The translations under genes and the position numbers were made by a program. This document shows positions 33,874 to 45,567 of a DNA stretch of 64,000 nucleotides, piece by piece (position 1 is the stretch's first letter; every line of letters begins with the position of its first letter). The notes under the pieces are model-generated. The model ran no database searches and was not told where the DNA came from. It saw only the letters and a program-made list of their open reading frames with translations. Source of the DNA: Oscheius onirici (lineage: Eukaryota; Nematoda; Chromadorea; Rhabditida; Rhabditidae); NCBI GenBank assembly GCA_932521025.1, contig OW051470.1:4574501-4638500 (forward strand), written 5' to 3'.

Positions 33874-36637
33874 ATGAACACTCGACAATACGTTCTTTTA
33901 CTACTCTTTTTGATTGGCTCCTATTTGTTCTATTCCAACTACACCGAATGGTAAGATATTTGGACAAAATTTAAACCATTCCAGCGGACCAACGCTGCCT
34001 TTAATTTCCCGAGGAAAGACCGTTTCGATGAGGTCCAATTCAAAATGGATTGTGACCACTCGAGTAAATTTCACCTCAGGAGAACTAAATGTTTCGGTTT
34101 ATTTATTTTAAAAATGAGATTGTTCAGACAGTTTGCAATTCGGAAGAATGGAATCTCCTTATTCTTAGTGATCAGATCGACCAGATAAATTACAGGTGTT
34201 CGCATATTCTCAATCTGTCTCTCCAGAAACAAACTGGAAATGAGATCAATTACAAATTATCCGGATTTCTTTTTGCAGTGAAAAGGGGTGCCGAATGGAT
34301 CTTTGATGCAGACGAAGGGTTCAGTCTCTCAGGTAAAAGACCGAATTCTTCCTGTACCTCTTTCAAGATTTGGGACTGTTTGATTTGGGAGCGTCTATTT
34401 GTGGATTGCGCTATATTTCTAAAAAGACCGTTTCTGGAAACACCGTCATTGCGAAAACTGGAAAGACGGTTTTGTGTAAAGAGATGATGCGGCCAGCAGT
34501 ACAACTAGGGATCAGACGGAGAAAACAGAGTATTACTCCTCCGATAATTTGGGGCAAGGGGGTCTATTCGACTACAATGAGTCGTACTAAACTGTACCAT
34601 TATTCTGCCTTCTTTGCAATACCGATGTCACATTCTACGTAAGTTTTCCCTTTTTCCTCTTGGTAAAGATCTCCTCAGATCTACGCTGCTTTTGTCACAA
34701 CACATCCTCCATCTTATCGGAGAAGTTGTTGGACTATATCCCCTTTCAAATGATGACAGTGAACGAAAAAAGCTTGAACGGTAACATACAATGGTAGACA
34801 AATGATTGTTTTTAGTGTTAATTGTAATGAAACGGAACAAATTATCAAGTTCTTGGCAGAATGGAAATGTTCGACTAACCAAACTAGAAGCTGCATAGAA
34901 GAGTTGATAACTCACCTTGAGTAAGAAATTTCCAACAAAACCATTTTAAATTGCTTCCAAGTCTCTCTGTGTCTGAAGCGTTTATTGAGGATAAGCAGGG
35001 GAGCGTTATGAGCACAATTAGTTTTTAACAAGTCGCGACAGGAAAAGTAAATGCGCGAACTTTGCTTCTAGTTCTTTCTTTAAAGGGCTAGGACAGGAGG
35101 TGACTAGAGCGAGGTGACAAGCTGAGAATGAACTGGAGTCTAGAACAGTCTAGAACATGGATCCGCCATAGAACGAAATAATAGACGAAGGCGAGGAATC
35201 TAACTTTAGCCCTGGAAGGGCGTTGCTATCATTGTTTCTATAATGGCTTTAGACGAAACAATCTGCTTACACAAGAAGATACAGATTTGGTTCGTAATTG
35301 GATGAAAAGACTGGATTCAGTGGGGTAAGAAGAAATTCGGATTAGATTCCTGGTTCAGGTATGTACTACCACCACTGGCGAAGAGTACTGAGCCAAACTT
35401 TCCTTCTCATTCAAAAAAATACAAAAACTGTCGTGAAACAAGCTTGAACTTGACTGCTACTTACGAAATCTTTGGAGAAACGACGTGGGCTGCAAATGCT
35501 CTCAATTCGTTCGGAGAAATACTTAGTTGGTGCAACGGTACGTCTTTAAAGAATATGAGGATTTGCTCAGGTTCACTCAGCACACTTGTCGCTACTCCAA
35601 AGCAGTTTCTTGACAGTTACCGAAGAAAAGAAGGTCTCTATGAAAAGAAAGAAACTGTTAGTATTTGATTCAACATTGAATACTATTTAGGCGCTTGTTC
35701 TAATCAACAACTATCGTTGGACCTCCGTCTCGACAATTGGTCTTCTTCAACGTCTCTACAGCCCCTTTTTCAAGTTTATCGTCTTCTGTGGGACATGGAG
35801 TACAAACTATACAAATTATTTGGAAGACCTTCCAATGTTGGATCCGATAAACTATGTGAACATTTCGACGGAAGAAATGCAAGATGGACACCGATACGGA
35901 TATTGTGTTTCCAAGATTCGTGATTTGAGATTGGGAAACGTTCAAGGTAAGTATTACTTTTTAGCTGATCAATGCGCACAGGTTACTACTTTGTGTCGGA
36001 CGATACAGTGTTCAACATCTGGAATCGTATCCCTCAAAACGGAACTGTTATCAATCCTGCACTGTTGGCTGTTGACAGAAGCTGGAAACCGGAAAAAATG
36101 AATCTTTCGCTGGATCTCATCGAGAGAAAATATAGGAATAACGAACGACTACAAAACAGTTGGAGTGAATATCAGAACGGGGTGGGAATCAATTCGTTTG
36201 CGTTCTTCAATTGCTAGCTCAGATCAAGAAGATTTATGGCGACAAAATGAACGGAACTGCTCGAGATCATTTTCTGAGAGAAAACAGAGCAATGTTAGGC
36301 GATTTGTGGGTTCTTTGTAAGCCCATTAACATATTAATTCTCAGTTTTTATGTTCCAACAAAGTATATGAATGTGTTCGCCGATATGATGGAGATATTCG
36401 TTGAAGCAGATGTCGATGTCGAAACTGCTGTTGCTAAAATATTAGACGGAATCAACTATGACATGTTGGTTATATAGGAATTCTGTTAATCTTTTCTATA
36501 GATTCGGAAACTTTCGTTATTTTTGGGAGGATCGTGTACAAGCCTTTGAATTATATAACAGTTCATATCTCGGAGTCCATCCCATCAAAATAAGTGAACT
36601 TCATGCGAATATGTCGAAACGATACAGGTCAGTTTAG
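33874..36637 (+). CDS. STELLO/DUF288-family putative glycosyltransferase-like protein
   Basis: Spliced gene of roughly 680 residues. A short cytoplasmic start and signal anchor (VLLLLFLIGSYLFY) precede the family pattern: KWIVTTRVNFTSGEL, EEWNLLILSDQ, GFLFAVKRGAEWIFDADEG (the DUF288 'AEWI..D.D' motif), EMMRPAVQLG and LYHYSAFFAI. A C-terminal half follows with FFKFIVFCGTW, YYFVSDDTVFNIW, FYVPTKYMNVFADMMEIF and NFRYFWEDRVQAFE. DUF288 proteins are Golgi type II proteins related to plant STELLO; nematode members have no assigned substrate. One intron (about 34922-35254) carries an R1 repeat. The reading frame ends SKRYRSV with TAG at 36635-36637, next to a MITE. AATAAA is at about 36899. Exon joins are by eye. 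Confidence 0.8.
34945..35245 (-). repeat. R1 copy inside STELLO-like intron
   Basis: Starts CCATTTTAAATTGCTTCCAA and ends TTTAGCCCTGGAAGGGCGTTGC, the two R1 ends in reverse order. It makes up most of the intron. Flanking exons remain in frame, so the insertion appears tolerated by splicing. Confidence 0.7.
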
Positions 36638-36639
36638 AT

Positions 36640-36845
36640 CAGGGTTGCGAGAACGTTGTTCGTTTTGAGCGAACATGAACAGTTCGTGTTCGAACAATCG
36701 CATTGGCGAATGTTCGTATTCAGTTCATTTGACGAACACAAAATGAAAATGTCGCTGTTCAAGACTCGAACATCGTTAAATACCGACAAACGTAAGGGCT
36801 GTTCGGTTCGTGTTCGCTCAAAGTTCCGATATTTGTGCAACCCTG
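36640..36845. mobile_element. hAT-type MITE in the STELLO 3'UTR
   Basis: The 206-bp element starts CAGGGTTGC and ends GCAACCCTG. It is flanked by GTTTAGAT (36632-36639) and CTTTAGAT (36846-36853), an 8-bp duplication with one mismatch. The interior is full of GAACNTTGTTCG-like inverted motifs. The duplicated target includes the TAG stop codon of the host gene. Confidence 0.85.
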
Positions 36846-37046
36846 CTTTAGATATTGCCATTCTGTGATAAAGGCGTTTGGGACAGAGATATACGGTCAA
36901 TAAACAATTCATTCAAAAGCTTAATATTGCACGGCAAGCTGATAGGACGTCAATTGTTCTCGAAATCCGAGCATTCTGTCAGATTATCGGAAACTTTGTT
37001 TGTTCATCAGTCCGACACGAATCGAGATTGATTCCACATTGTCGCC

Positions 37047-37758
37047 ATGTATATCCTTCTCTTCGTCCCTCTTTTCCAAAGTTTACTGGCAGAAATCGTC
37101 TCGATAGAAACGAGTTGCACCACGACAACAGAATTAAAGGTTTTTGAATTTGTCTTCTTTACGACCAATTCAGTATGCCCTGAACAGCGTCTCTTGTTCC
37201 AACGTTTACTCCATGGCCGATTGTCGGGCTATTTATCAAGACGGAGACTCTACTGTCTCTATGGTCGCTGGAGGATACGGAAACAGACCGACAAAATGTT
37301 TTGTACGCCAGTCAGTTTTCAGAAAATTGTCTGTTTTAGAGTTTGGACGACGGGAAAAGTTTGAACGAAGACGTGCGTAAGATAGCCACAGCTACGTGCC
37401 CAAAAACATGTGGCTACTGTTGTCTAACTGCGGATTACAATTGTCAAAATTCAGCTGGTAATAATATTTCGAAAGATTGTCATTGTTGTTTTAGCTTCTA
37501 AAAACAACTGCGCCACGTTGTCCGCCGCAAACTGTACAAACCCAACAATGGTGCCAACTTTGGCAAAAGATTGTCCTTCTACTTGTGGACTCTGTCGGTA
37601 TGTTCCGTGTGTGGATAGCAGCGCCAGGTACAACTTGTGTAAAATAGACAATTCCGTTTAGCTGTGTGAGCTGGATCAAGAATGGTTTCTGCACTAGTTC
37701 GGCTTACACGCCAGCCCAGAAGAAACAGTACTGTGCAAAGGGATGCAATCTTTGTTAG
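37047..37758 (+). CDS. Short divergent secreted ShK-domain protein 10
   Basis: Five small exons, about 170 residues. Signal peptide MYILLFVPLFQSLLA, an N-terminal Cys region ending KCF, then ShK segments ending TCGYCC, TCGLC and, after an intron, GCNLC. Compared with the other family members it lacks the GGCIDAAPDC-type third segment and most of the linker, so it has three segments instead of four. Neither a TATA box nor the shared 3'UTR element is obvious. It is isolated from both ShK clusters. Confidence 0.8.
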
Positions 37759-38033
37759 ATCAAGTATTTAACAAAACTTTTAATAATGTTGATAAACCAT
37801 CGAGGAAGGGAAGAGAAAAGAAGGAAGTACCTGTCATATAGTAATGGGTGACAGGCAGACTTCCTGGTCTACAAAAACTGTAAAGACCAGACAAACAGTA
37901 AGGAGAAAAATTGCGGATTTCGTCGTGCTGCTGTTTTCGCCAGAAAAGAAGGAAGTGCAGGAACTAATTTTTTATGTTCACTAACTTTATTAAGACTGTT
38001 TCGACAACAGTAAGCAATTAACAGTAACACATG
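37759..38033. other. Short intergenic spacer
   Basis: AT-rich, no gene. It contains the likely polyadenylation region of the preceding gene. Confidence 0.4.
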
Positions 38034-38446
38034 CAGGCTTGTTGAAAATCTGCGCTGCGGTCTGGGCTGCGCCGCGGCCAGGTTGAACTTTGCGGCGGGC
38101 TAAAAAAACTCATTTCGCATTTTTTTCTGATTTTTTTGTTTCCAAATACGTCCCCGATTAGATTTAGTTTTGTCATCAGAAAAATTGAAAGAAAATCGAA
38201 AACTGACAATGAAAATCGATGAAAACTGCTATATTTACCGAATTTCGTCAAAAAACCACATTTCCTTCTATTTTTGTCGTCAGTTTTCGATTTTCTTCCA
38301 ATTTTTCTGATGATAAAACTAAATCTAATCGGGGAACGTATTTGGAAACAAAAAAACAGAAAAAAATGCGAAATGAATTCTTTTAGCCCGCCGAAAAGTC
38401 CAACCTGGCCGCAGCGCAGCTCAACAACCCAGAATCAACAAGCCTG
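38034..38446. mobile_element. 413-bp inverted-repeat element
   Basis: Starts CAGGCTTGTTGA and ends TCAACAAGCCTG. The inversion extends inward with GCGGCCAGGTTG/CAACCTGGCCGC and long T/A-rich arms (TTTTCGATTTTCTTCCAATT and complement). The flanking 8-mers match only partly, so the target duplication is uncertain. It is non-autonomous and probably hAT-related by its termini. Confidence 0.75.
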
Positions 38447-38479
38447 GTGATATGTATGCAGAATTTTCAGCGATTGCTT

Positions 38480-39470
38480 TAAAGGGTGTGTCCGGCTTCG
38501 AAAACTCGCAATTGCAAGGGTTCTGTCACGATTACAGCGGGTCCCGACACGATCTCATCCCAATTTTATTTATTTTCGCACTTTTGACGTTTTACACTCA
38601 TTTTTTCGTTTCCAAACCATGTTTAATCCGTTTGGCATCAAATGTTGCATCATATACGTACATTCCGATAACAAAAATTTAGCAAACTGGCCAGTTCCAA
38701 GGTACCCCACGTGGGGTCCACGCGTGGGATTCACTCCACGGGGACCCCACGCTGTACCCCGTGGGGTGATTTTTCGGTTGTACTTTAGCTGGCGCCTACG
38801 TTCGTTCAAATCATTTTGGCGCGAACACCCAAAATGGCTTGAATTTTATATTTTCTCAATTTTCCAGCCGTTTTTCGCGTTTCTAACCACTTTTACTGAG
38901 ATCAGCGTGTAAAAGAACCCCCGGGAGAAGAAAATTACAATAAAAAAGATGTGAATAGAAGAAAAATGTTCGAGAACGTCGTGTGAACGGCTATTGACGA
39001 CTTCTTGCTAATTTCGATCAGATTTCATGTTCAGGGTGTTGTTTTACACGCTGAATTCAATAAACGTGGTTAGAAACGCAGAAAATAAAAGGAAAATGAA
39101 GAAAATCGCAACTTTAGGCCAGTTCGAACGAACGTAGGTGCCAGCTAAAGCACAACCGATTTTTCTATGCATTTTTGACTCCACGGGGTTCTGCGTGGGG
39201 TGCCCGTGGAGTGAATCCCACGCGTGGACCCCACATGGGGTACCTTGGAACTGGCCACTGGAAGGAGAAGGCGAAAACAGCGTTTCTGTTCTTTCCTAAT
39301 CACAATAATTTTGATGTCGGAATAGACGTAACTGATGTAAAATTTGATGCCGAATCGATTAAACATAGTTTGAGAACGATAAAACGAGTGCAAGGCGCCG
39401 AAAAATGCAAAATATGCCCTTTGGGGACAAAATCGTGACGGGACCAATGCCAAGCGGTTGCACTTGTTCA
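38480..39470. mobile_element. Roughly 1-kb imperfect foldback element
   Basis: Inner arms match strongly in inverse orientation: CTGGCCAGTTCCAAGGTACC at about 38690 and its complement at about 39240, TCCACGCGTGGGATTCACTC, and GCTGGCGCCTACGTTCG. Outer arms (TTTAATCCGTTTGGCATCAA versus complement) are more diverged. Several GTGGGGT/ACCCCAC palindromes lie within the arms. No transposase frame is seen. Confidence 0.7.
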
Positions 39471-39868
39471 CCCGATCCCGGAGGCTTCCTTTAAGCTTTG
39501 ATGGGAACAGCTTGTGAAATGGTAGCCATGTGATCAGCAGGACTAACGCGGTTTCTTGTCCCGTAAAGACTTTTCTGCAGATGGAATGTCATGCTAAAGT
39601 ATTAGATTTTGAGCTTTGTTTAAAAATAGAAATACCAGTAGAAAACCCATTTGGCTCTGTCCAATGTGTTGTCAAAAACAGCAAAAAACTGACAAAACGT
39701 CGTACTAGTGATCATATTCCAAGCCAAGGTTCCTACGGTGAAAGAGAGACCGAGAACCATGAAACAGATAAGGAACAGATATATGTTTGTGTCTTCAATC
39801 TGAAATGACTTTATGTTTTCGTCTAAAGACCAAAAGTGATTCCGTCGCGAGATCCGATACAAATGGCA

Positions 39869-40621
39869 TCATCTTCTTTCACTCGATTTATTCGCCAAAT
39901 TCACCTTTTCTCTTCCCCGAATGACTCTTCCAGTGGAACTTCTGAAGGCTCCTAAGAACTTCTTCTTCAGCTCAAAGTAACTGATTCCTGTCAGTACGAC
40001 ACATAGAACATAGAATCCAACAATTGAACCCTAAAAGCCAGTCTATTTTTATCCTTTCCGAAAATACCTGTAGCGCCATACTGACGTACCGATAGTAAAT
40101 GGTATTCGGCTCCGAAACCATGTCATAGTGCCAGTGTTTGATATCGACGTTACAAGAAAATCCGAAAGGACTAATGAACATGGGAACTGAATATAAATTA
40201 GTTAGCTAGGGGAAAATGAATACCGGTCATCAGCAGAGATAAAAATACAGTAGCTGAGAATGGCTGCGGTGAAAGATTTTCTCTTTATCCAAATAGAATA
40301 TGAAGTAGGCCATTGGAGAGCGGAATAAGTCAAAGAGGAAAAGACGACCAGACTGAACAATTCTCCGGAGGAAGGGATCTGAACAGCTGTGTGAAGATAG
40401 AGGAGAGTAAACGCACACATTTCTGACAAAGGTACTTTCATGAAGTAAGACGGAACATCGTGAGAGAGGACGACAATATAAAGTAAGCAGAACACTTTGA
40501 AAGTTAGCCAACATGATGGCATCAAAGAGCGAACAATTTTCTTCTTTGTTTCGACAAGGTACTCAGAATTGTTTCGACAACAACCGTCGTCCTTGAAGAA
40601 GTCAACGGATCGCTGTTTCAT
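39869..40621 (-). CDS. Multipass membrane protein of unknown family
   Basis: Three exons, about 220 residues. A polar N-terminus with DDGCCRNNSEYLVE leads to about four hydrophobic segments: TFKVFCLLYIVVLS, CAFTLLYLHTAV, TAAILSYCIFIS and GSIVGFYVLCVVLTGISYF. A lumenal stretch before the last segment is FSCNVDIKHWHYDM, and the tail is basic (SSTGRVIRGREKVNL). I do not recognise a family. The ATG follows GGGAACAG directly, consistent with an acceptor. The stop TGA is 39869-39871. Confidence 0.6.
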
Positions 40622-41515
40622 CTGTTCCCTTCTTCACACACTTTTTGAACGACTCCTCCGAATAGTTCTTCAAACGTTCAGAGTCATCTGTTTATAGAGC
40701 TTTTCATCAGCATGATTCCCATTGTCGCCATGGCAACCAAGAGTTTCCTAGAGCTGATAATTGTCACATGCGACCGTGTTGATTAGTTAACTGATTATTA
40801 TGCTCTGTTACAAAAGATGAGTCTTTATAGACCCACTTTTTTTTTACAGAAATAGACGGTTATATCCGAAACAAGGAAGCTCGCGAGATCTTTAGAAACA
40901 AACTAAGTATATTTGTTCCCGAAACAATTTTCTGAAAAAATGTCGACGTCACTGTCTGCAATTTGTTTAATGAGGCTACCCACACAGAGGCATTTTTCTC
41001 GACTGATACGGACTAGTAATTAGAGGGCAAGACGGGAATCTCCTGATGAGCTCAATCGCGTATAATTACTGCTGTCTTTTGTTTGCGGGAGACTTCTTGG
41101 GTTATACTCGTAATTGCTCTAACTACACTTCTCCTTAGTCTCTTGTCGCAATCCCTCTGATCCAAATTTTGTCAGGTAGCATATTTTTTTGTTTGCCAGT
41201 TGTTCGCTCCATATATTCTCGTTATTCTTATCCATATTAGTCGAGACAGTCATCTCATTAACCTTCATGAATCATAGGATTTGTAAAAACAGCATTGGCA
41301 AAGCATCAAAATATTTAGTCCATCTTTATTCAAATAGCCGAATTGAAACCCTGCCAACCTGGACACAGCTAAATAAACTTCTGCTTCCTCCCATCTGTAG
41401 GAAGAGTTTGTTTTTAGCCTAAAATATTATTTTTCTTCTTATTGTAGTCCCTTATTGATTCTGCCTAATTGGAAAGATCTTTTCTTCTACTTATAACACT
41501 ACTTCTTTCAGCGAG
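40622..41515. other. Intergenic
   Basis: About 0.9 kb without supportable genes. It ends in the polypyrimidine-AG tract (CTTCTTTCAG) of the next gene. Confidence 0.45.
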
Positions 41516-42804
41516 ATGCCTTCCAAAACCCGGATAACAAAGCACGTCTTTCTCAAATGGCTCAGAAGACTTCGACTAAGATTGAAGGGTAACAACTTCT
41601 TATGCGAAGAAAATAGAAATTACAAGTTTTGCTAACGTTAAAAAGTAATCTTCATTCGTACACTGTTCTTTGGGTGGTTCATTCACAGTTATCGGTCTAA
41701 CTGTTTCGCTGTCCCTCAGTTGGTGTCACTTTGTCGTCCCGAAAACTCTCTCTGATAAGCATCTACACTGTCATTATTCAACTCCTAAACTTACTTCAAA
41801 AAATGCTGTTCCAAAACAAAACAAACATATCTTCACAAATCTCCTCTGTCAATTATGGCCTCGGACAGAAAAACAGGCAGACGCGAGTACATTTTAAAAT
41901 GGCTTTTCAGGAGAAAAGGGATATCGTTTGATTGCGAATAATGAAGAAGACACAGTTTCGATTGAAGACACCATGCTTCTACTGGGTGATCCTTACTGTG
42001 AATACCACTGTGCTGATCCGGATCGATGTCATGCGGTCATTCATTGCGAAGGCTTAGAAAAGAAGCTCTTCGTGAGTTTGCACTCGGTCATAACATTGTT
42101 GTGGTGATCAGAATGAAGTCGTTTTCAGAGAACACTATTCTTTTCTTTCTTTTAGGGTGAAGCGGCAGATCCTTTTTCTCAGTTACCGGACAATCTTTTG
42201 GAGCAGATTGTTATGGCTCAGCCTGTCTCAACTTCTCTCAAACTGTCTCAATTGAATAAGTGAGAAAGTTCATTTCATTTCCAGGCTATCTTTTTAGACA
42301 CTTCCGTTTCACTGCCCTCAGAATAATGAAAAAAATTGAGATCGAGTCGTTATGGGTTGTAGCTCATGAGGAAGATGGGGTAGGTTTCAGTCGAAACAAT
42401 CTGACAACGTCTTTTCAGGCTACCGTTTTTACAGTGGAAGTTCAAGTTGCCGGAACTATGGAAATATTACGTGCACAGGGAAAAGAAGATGTAGTTTTGT
42501 GTGCACGAAACGCGTTTACAACTGCCTTGTTCATCCTTCGGTTCTATGACTGTTCACAAAGTGTCTTTGGAGTGCGACTGGTGAATATTCTTTGTGAACA
42601 AGACGAGCTGAAATTCAGAACAACTGCTACATTCCATCAGAACTGATGCACATGAAGTTTCCCGGTCTTTCCAAGTTTCAACGAGTAAAACACGTTCATT
42701 GGAGCTATTCAGGTGAGATATACCCGATTCTTTTTTTACCCAAACGAGTTGCAGCTCCTCGTCAGTTGTTACGACTTCTCAGTGCTGGAGCTGTGTTTTT
42801 CTAG
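41516..42804 (+). CDS. F-box-like protein
   Basis: At least seven exons. The first (MPSKTRITKHVFLKWLRRLR) is strongly basic and follows a CTTTCAG acceptor by 4 bp. After a 320-bp intron come EDTVSIEDTMLLLGDPYCEY and HCADPDRCH, then an F-box-like motif FSQLPDNLLEQIV...LKLSQLNK joined to HFRFTAL. The C-terminal part has WVVAHEEDG, VFTVEVQVAG and, after a 38-bp intron at 42581-42618, HMKFPGLSKFQRVKHVHWS. F-box proteins recruit substrates to SCF ubiquitin ligases; the target is unknown. The stop TAG (42802-42804) is 81 bp from the stop of the convergent NHR. Confidence 0.62.
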
Positions 42805-42885
42805 ACATCGGTACTGCCTTTGTGATACTTAACAAAATATTTTCGACAGCAAACCACATTTAATCTTTAAAAGAATATTCGCATG

Positions 42886-45567
42886 GCTAAAAGACTCGTA
42901 CAAACATATCATAAGTCAAATTTCCAACCAGATCGTCGCAATTTGTGGCAAAGAACTCCTTGTAGACATGCAAAATGACATCAGAAAATTCCTAAATAGT
43001 ATTTTCAGAATAAAAAAAAATATCATTCTCACATTAATTATCCTGATAATCTCCAAGGACTTTGTAATCCGATCAAGACGATCTTGTTCGTTCAAATTCG
43101 GCAGTAATTCTTTGATGAGTTCACTTAGTAGTATTTCATACTTGACAGCTGCCTCCTTGATAATTGATAGACCGCTTTCGGAGTGACCAAGTCCTGAAAA
43201 GCTGTTAATGATTGACAAAAAGAGTTTTACCAGGTGAAAAGACACTAATGACTCTGAGAAGAACAAGTTCTTCTGGTTTTAAGCCCAATAAGTCGAAGAA
43301 ACGAGCAACTCGCTGTTGTAGAGCCATTTGACGGGCGCCGAGAGCGTAAAATCTAAAAAAGAAAGTTAATAAATTTTAATAAGAAGCCTGAAAAGTTTGT
43401 GCATACAAGGTTCGCAACGCCCTTATATGAAATTAGAGGTTATTCGTTTTCACATATCATTTCGTTCTTACGCGACCCTCAATTTTAGCGTCCTTTCGTT
43501 GTCACTCCGGTTCAGTCACCCCCTGTCCCAGCCCTCCAAAGAGAAGCAAAGTTGCTTGTATATTCGTTTCGAGAAGTCAGAGATTGTCAAGTTTAGACAG
43601 CAAGTCACTTTTGAAGTTGGAGCAATATCAGATTTTTGCTTCTGTCGTGGTAGATGTAAACATGGACAACTTGAAAGGGCTCAAAGAAGGACTGGTTCCT
43701 GCTTGGCGAAGTTTCAGAAAGCGGTAAAGAGCAGACAGACAAGTCTGGCGGTACGACGTCGCCAGGTGACGAAGACGCCTCCCAAGTCTGTTTGTCTGAA
43801 GTTTTATTTGAGGATAAAGATGGGAGCTTTTAGCAAGCCTAAACAAGAAAACAAGTGTGCGAACTTTACTTCTTACGACTGAAGCGAGATGGCGCAGTGG
43901 CAGAAGGCGCCAGCGTCAATCAAATGGTCCCAAGTTCAAACCCCGCTTCTGCCCAACCATCCATCCTCCCGAGGTCGGTAAATTGGTAGTAGCATTCTAC
44001 GAAGTAAAGGCGTTCCGTGGAACAGGTTAGGCAACTTCGGGACGTAAACGCCTCACACGATCTGGCCCCTCAGATTGACCCCTCACGCAGTAGGAGTTTG
44101 TCTCTCAGAGGATTCTTCGGAACTTTGGCGTTGATAGGGAGAAAACTTTACTTTACTTTACTTCTTACGGGGCTGTCTCGCAACGAAAAAGTTCGATTTG
44201 AAAAAGGTCACTTTGCAAAAATCTTGGCTGAGTATCAAATGATGAAAGGGGAACAAGACTGAGTCTTTGTATCAGAACGAAGTAATAAGTGACGAGGAAT
44301 CTCCAACTTTAGCCCTGGAAGGGCGTTGCTATCCTTATTGTAAAAACTCGTTATCCTCAATTAAGGCTTCAGACACAGACTTGGGAGCAATTTAAAATGG
44401 AACGGCCCTTATTAGGGCTAACGTTACCTACGCAGAAGAATGTCTCAAGCAAGTTGATCTTGAATATTATTTTGTGGCGCCAAAATTTAAGTATAAATCA
44501 GAAATAACAGCCTAAGAACTCACAACTGGACATTTCTGTCGGACAGCGATTCCTTAACTTTACTCCCCGAACGGATGACTTCTGTACTGATCTTCCTTGT
44601 CCAAATGTCGTAGAAATAGCCGAGTAGGAGGCATCCGACCTGATTATGCACTAAGACTTTCAACTGAAATTGGTTTTGTTTACAGCCGATTATTTTCAAT
44701 CACCCTATCCACAGTGTGAAGCTTGTGAATTTCAGGAATTGCTGTAACAAAATCGGCGTAAAGGGAAATAGTTCTACATGTAGACACTTTGATGCTAAGC
44801 TCATTGTATTCATTTCGGTAGTCCAGCGGCTAAACAAAGGTATTTTCCGATTTTCAGATACAATACTGTTCCTCTAGGACAACAGAGTTCCGAGTTGAGA
44901 AGTGCATCTGTTAGTGATATATTTACATTGGCGTAAACGTCAAGAGAGTCTGTTTTACAACTGTCCACCATACTAAAAAATAAACAGAAGTTAAATAATG
45001 AGCACACTTTTCAAGTTGTTGTAATCCTCTGGTAAATTCTCTTGGAGTAGTGTTCTCCAGACTTTTGACAAATTTGAATCCGGCGGAAGAATAGTGTTGT
45101 ATCCGATCCTGATAAAAATATAATATGCAAAAATGGCAACCTACAAAAGAAAATCTGATGTGTTTCTGTGGCAACTGATTAACAACAACAGTCTCTTTGT
45201 TCGTAGCTTTCTTTCCGACCACTGAATTATATAAATGTCTGCGAGGAAACGATAGCTAACTCTTAGGATCCATTCCAGCTTCGAGACACTTTTTGTATCT
45301 ACACGCTTGGCAGTTTTTGTGAGAGCCTTAAATTATTCTGTCAGAAAAAAAACAAGAAAAGTCGCCTGGGATCATAGAGCAGATACCGAGAGTCATACAT
45401 ATTTTATTTCTGCGACATGTTCGACGGAGAAAAAAGACACGACATGATCTAAACCAAGAAAGTCAATTCTTATAGAATAAAGCTTACGAGCATGTTGTAC
45501 CTCCATAGTTGTATCTGGCTCCAGCAGCTCCACAGATATTACACATTTCTTTAATATTCGATGACAT
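42886..45567 (-). CDS. Nuclear hormone receptor, nematode type
   Basis: About 400 residues in ten or more exons. The DNA-binding domain starts MCNICGAAGARYNYGGTTC and includes CRVFFLRRTC. A second zinc finger (CMTLGIC...NCQACRYKKCLEAGM) gives the correct Cys spacing only if a 39-bp GC-AG intron (45327-45365) is removed. A ligand-binding domain follows with AIPEIHKLHTVDR, LFYALGARQM, LGLKPEELVLLRVISVFSPG and EFSDVILHVYKEFF. NHRs are DNA-binding transcription factors; the ligand is unknown. The ATG follows TGTTCCAG. The 1,171-bp intron 43353-44523 is filled with repeats, including a SINE. It is convergent with the F-box-like gene. Confidence 0.88.
43400..43877 (+). repeat. R1/R2 repeat fragment, 5' of the SINE
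   Basis: Contains AAGGTTCGCAACGCCC, GTTGTCACTCCGGTTCAG, and a GGTACGACGTCGCCAGGTGA palindrome resembling R2, then TTGAGGATAAAGATGGGAGC. Its last 15 bp (ACTTTACTTCTTACG) are the SINE target site. All of it lies inside the NHR intron. Confidence 0.6.
43878..44154 (+). mobile_element. tRNA-derived SINE with 15-bp target duplication
   Basis: The head has an RNA polymerase III A box (TGGCGCAGTGG) and B box (AGTTCAAACCC) at tRNA-like spacing. The unrelated body ends in a (CTTTA)n tail. ACTTTACTTCTTACG flanks it on both sides (43863-43877 and 44155-44169). A 5'-truncated second copy of the body is at about 56325-56440. Retroposition by a LINE is inferred. Confidence 0.85.
44170..44420 (-). repeat. 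R1 fragments, 3' of the SINE
   Basis: Contains TTTAGCCCTGGAAGGGCGTTGC at about 44305 and GGGAGCAATTTAAAATGG followed by GGCCCTTATTAGGGCTAACG at about 44385-44430. Together these are pieces of at least two R1 insertions within the NHR intron. Confidence 0.55.

Noticed and set aside
43882-43960. Functional tRNA gene
   Set aside because: A and B boxes are good, but the acceptor stem is imperfect and the unit continues into a SINE body flanked by a target duplication.
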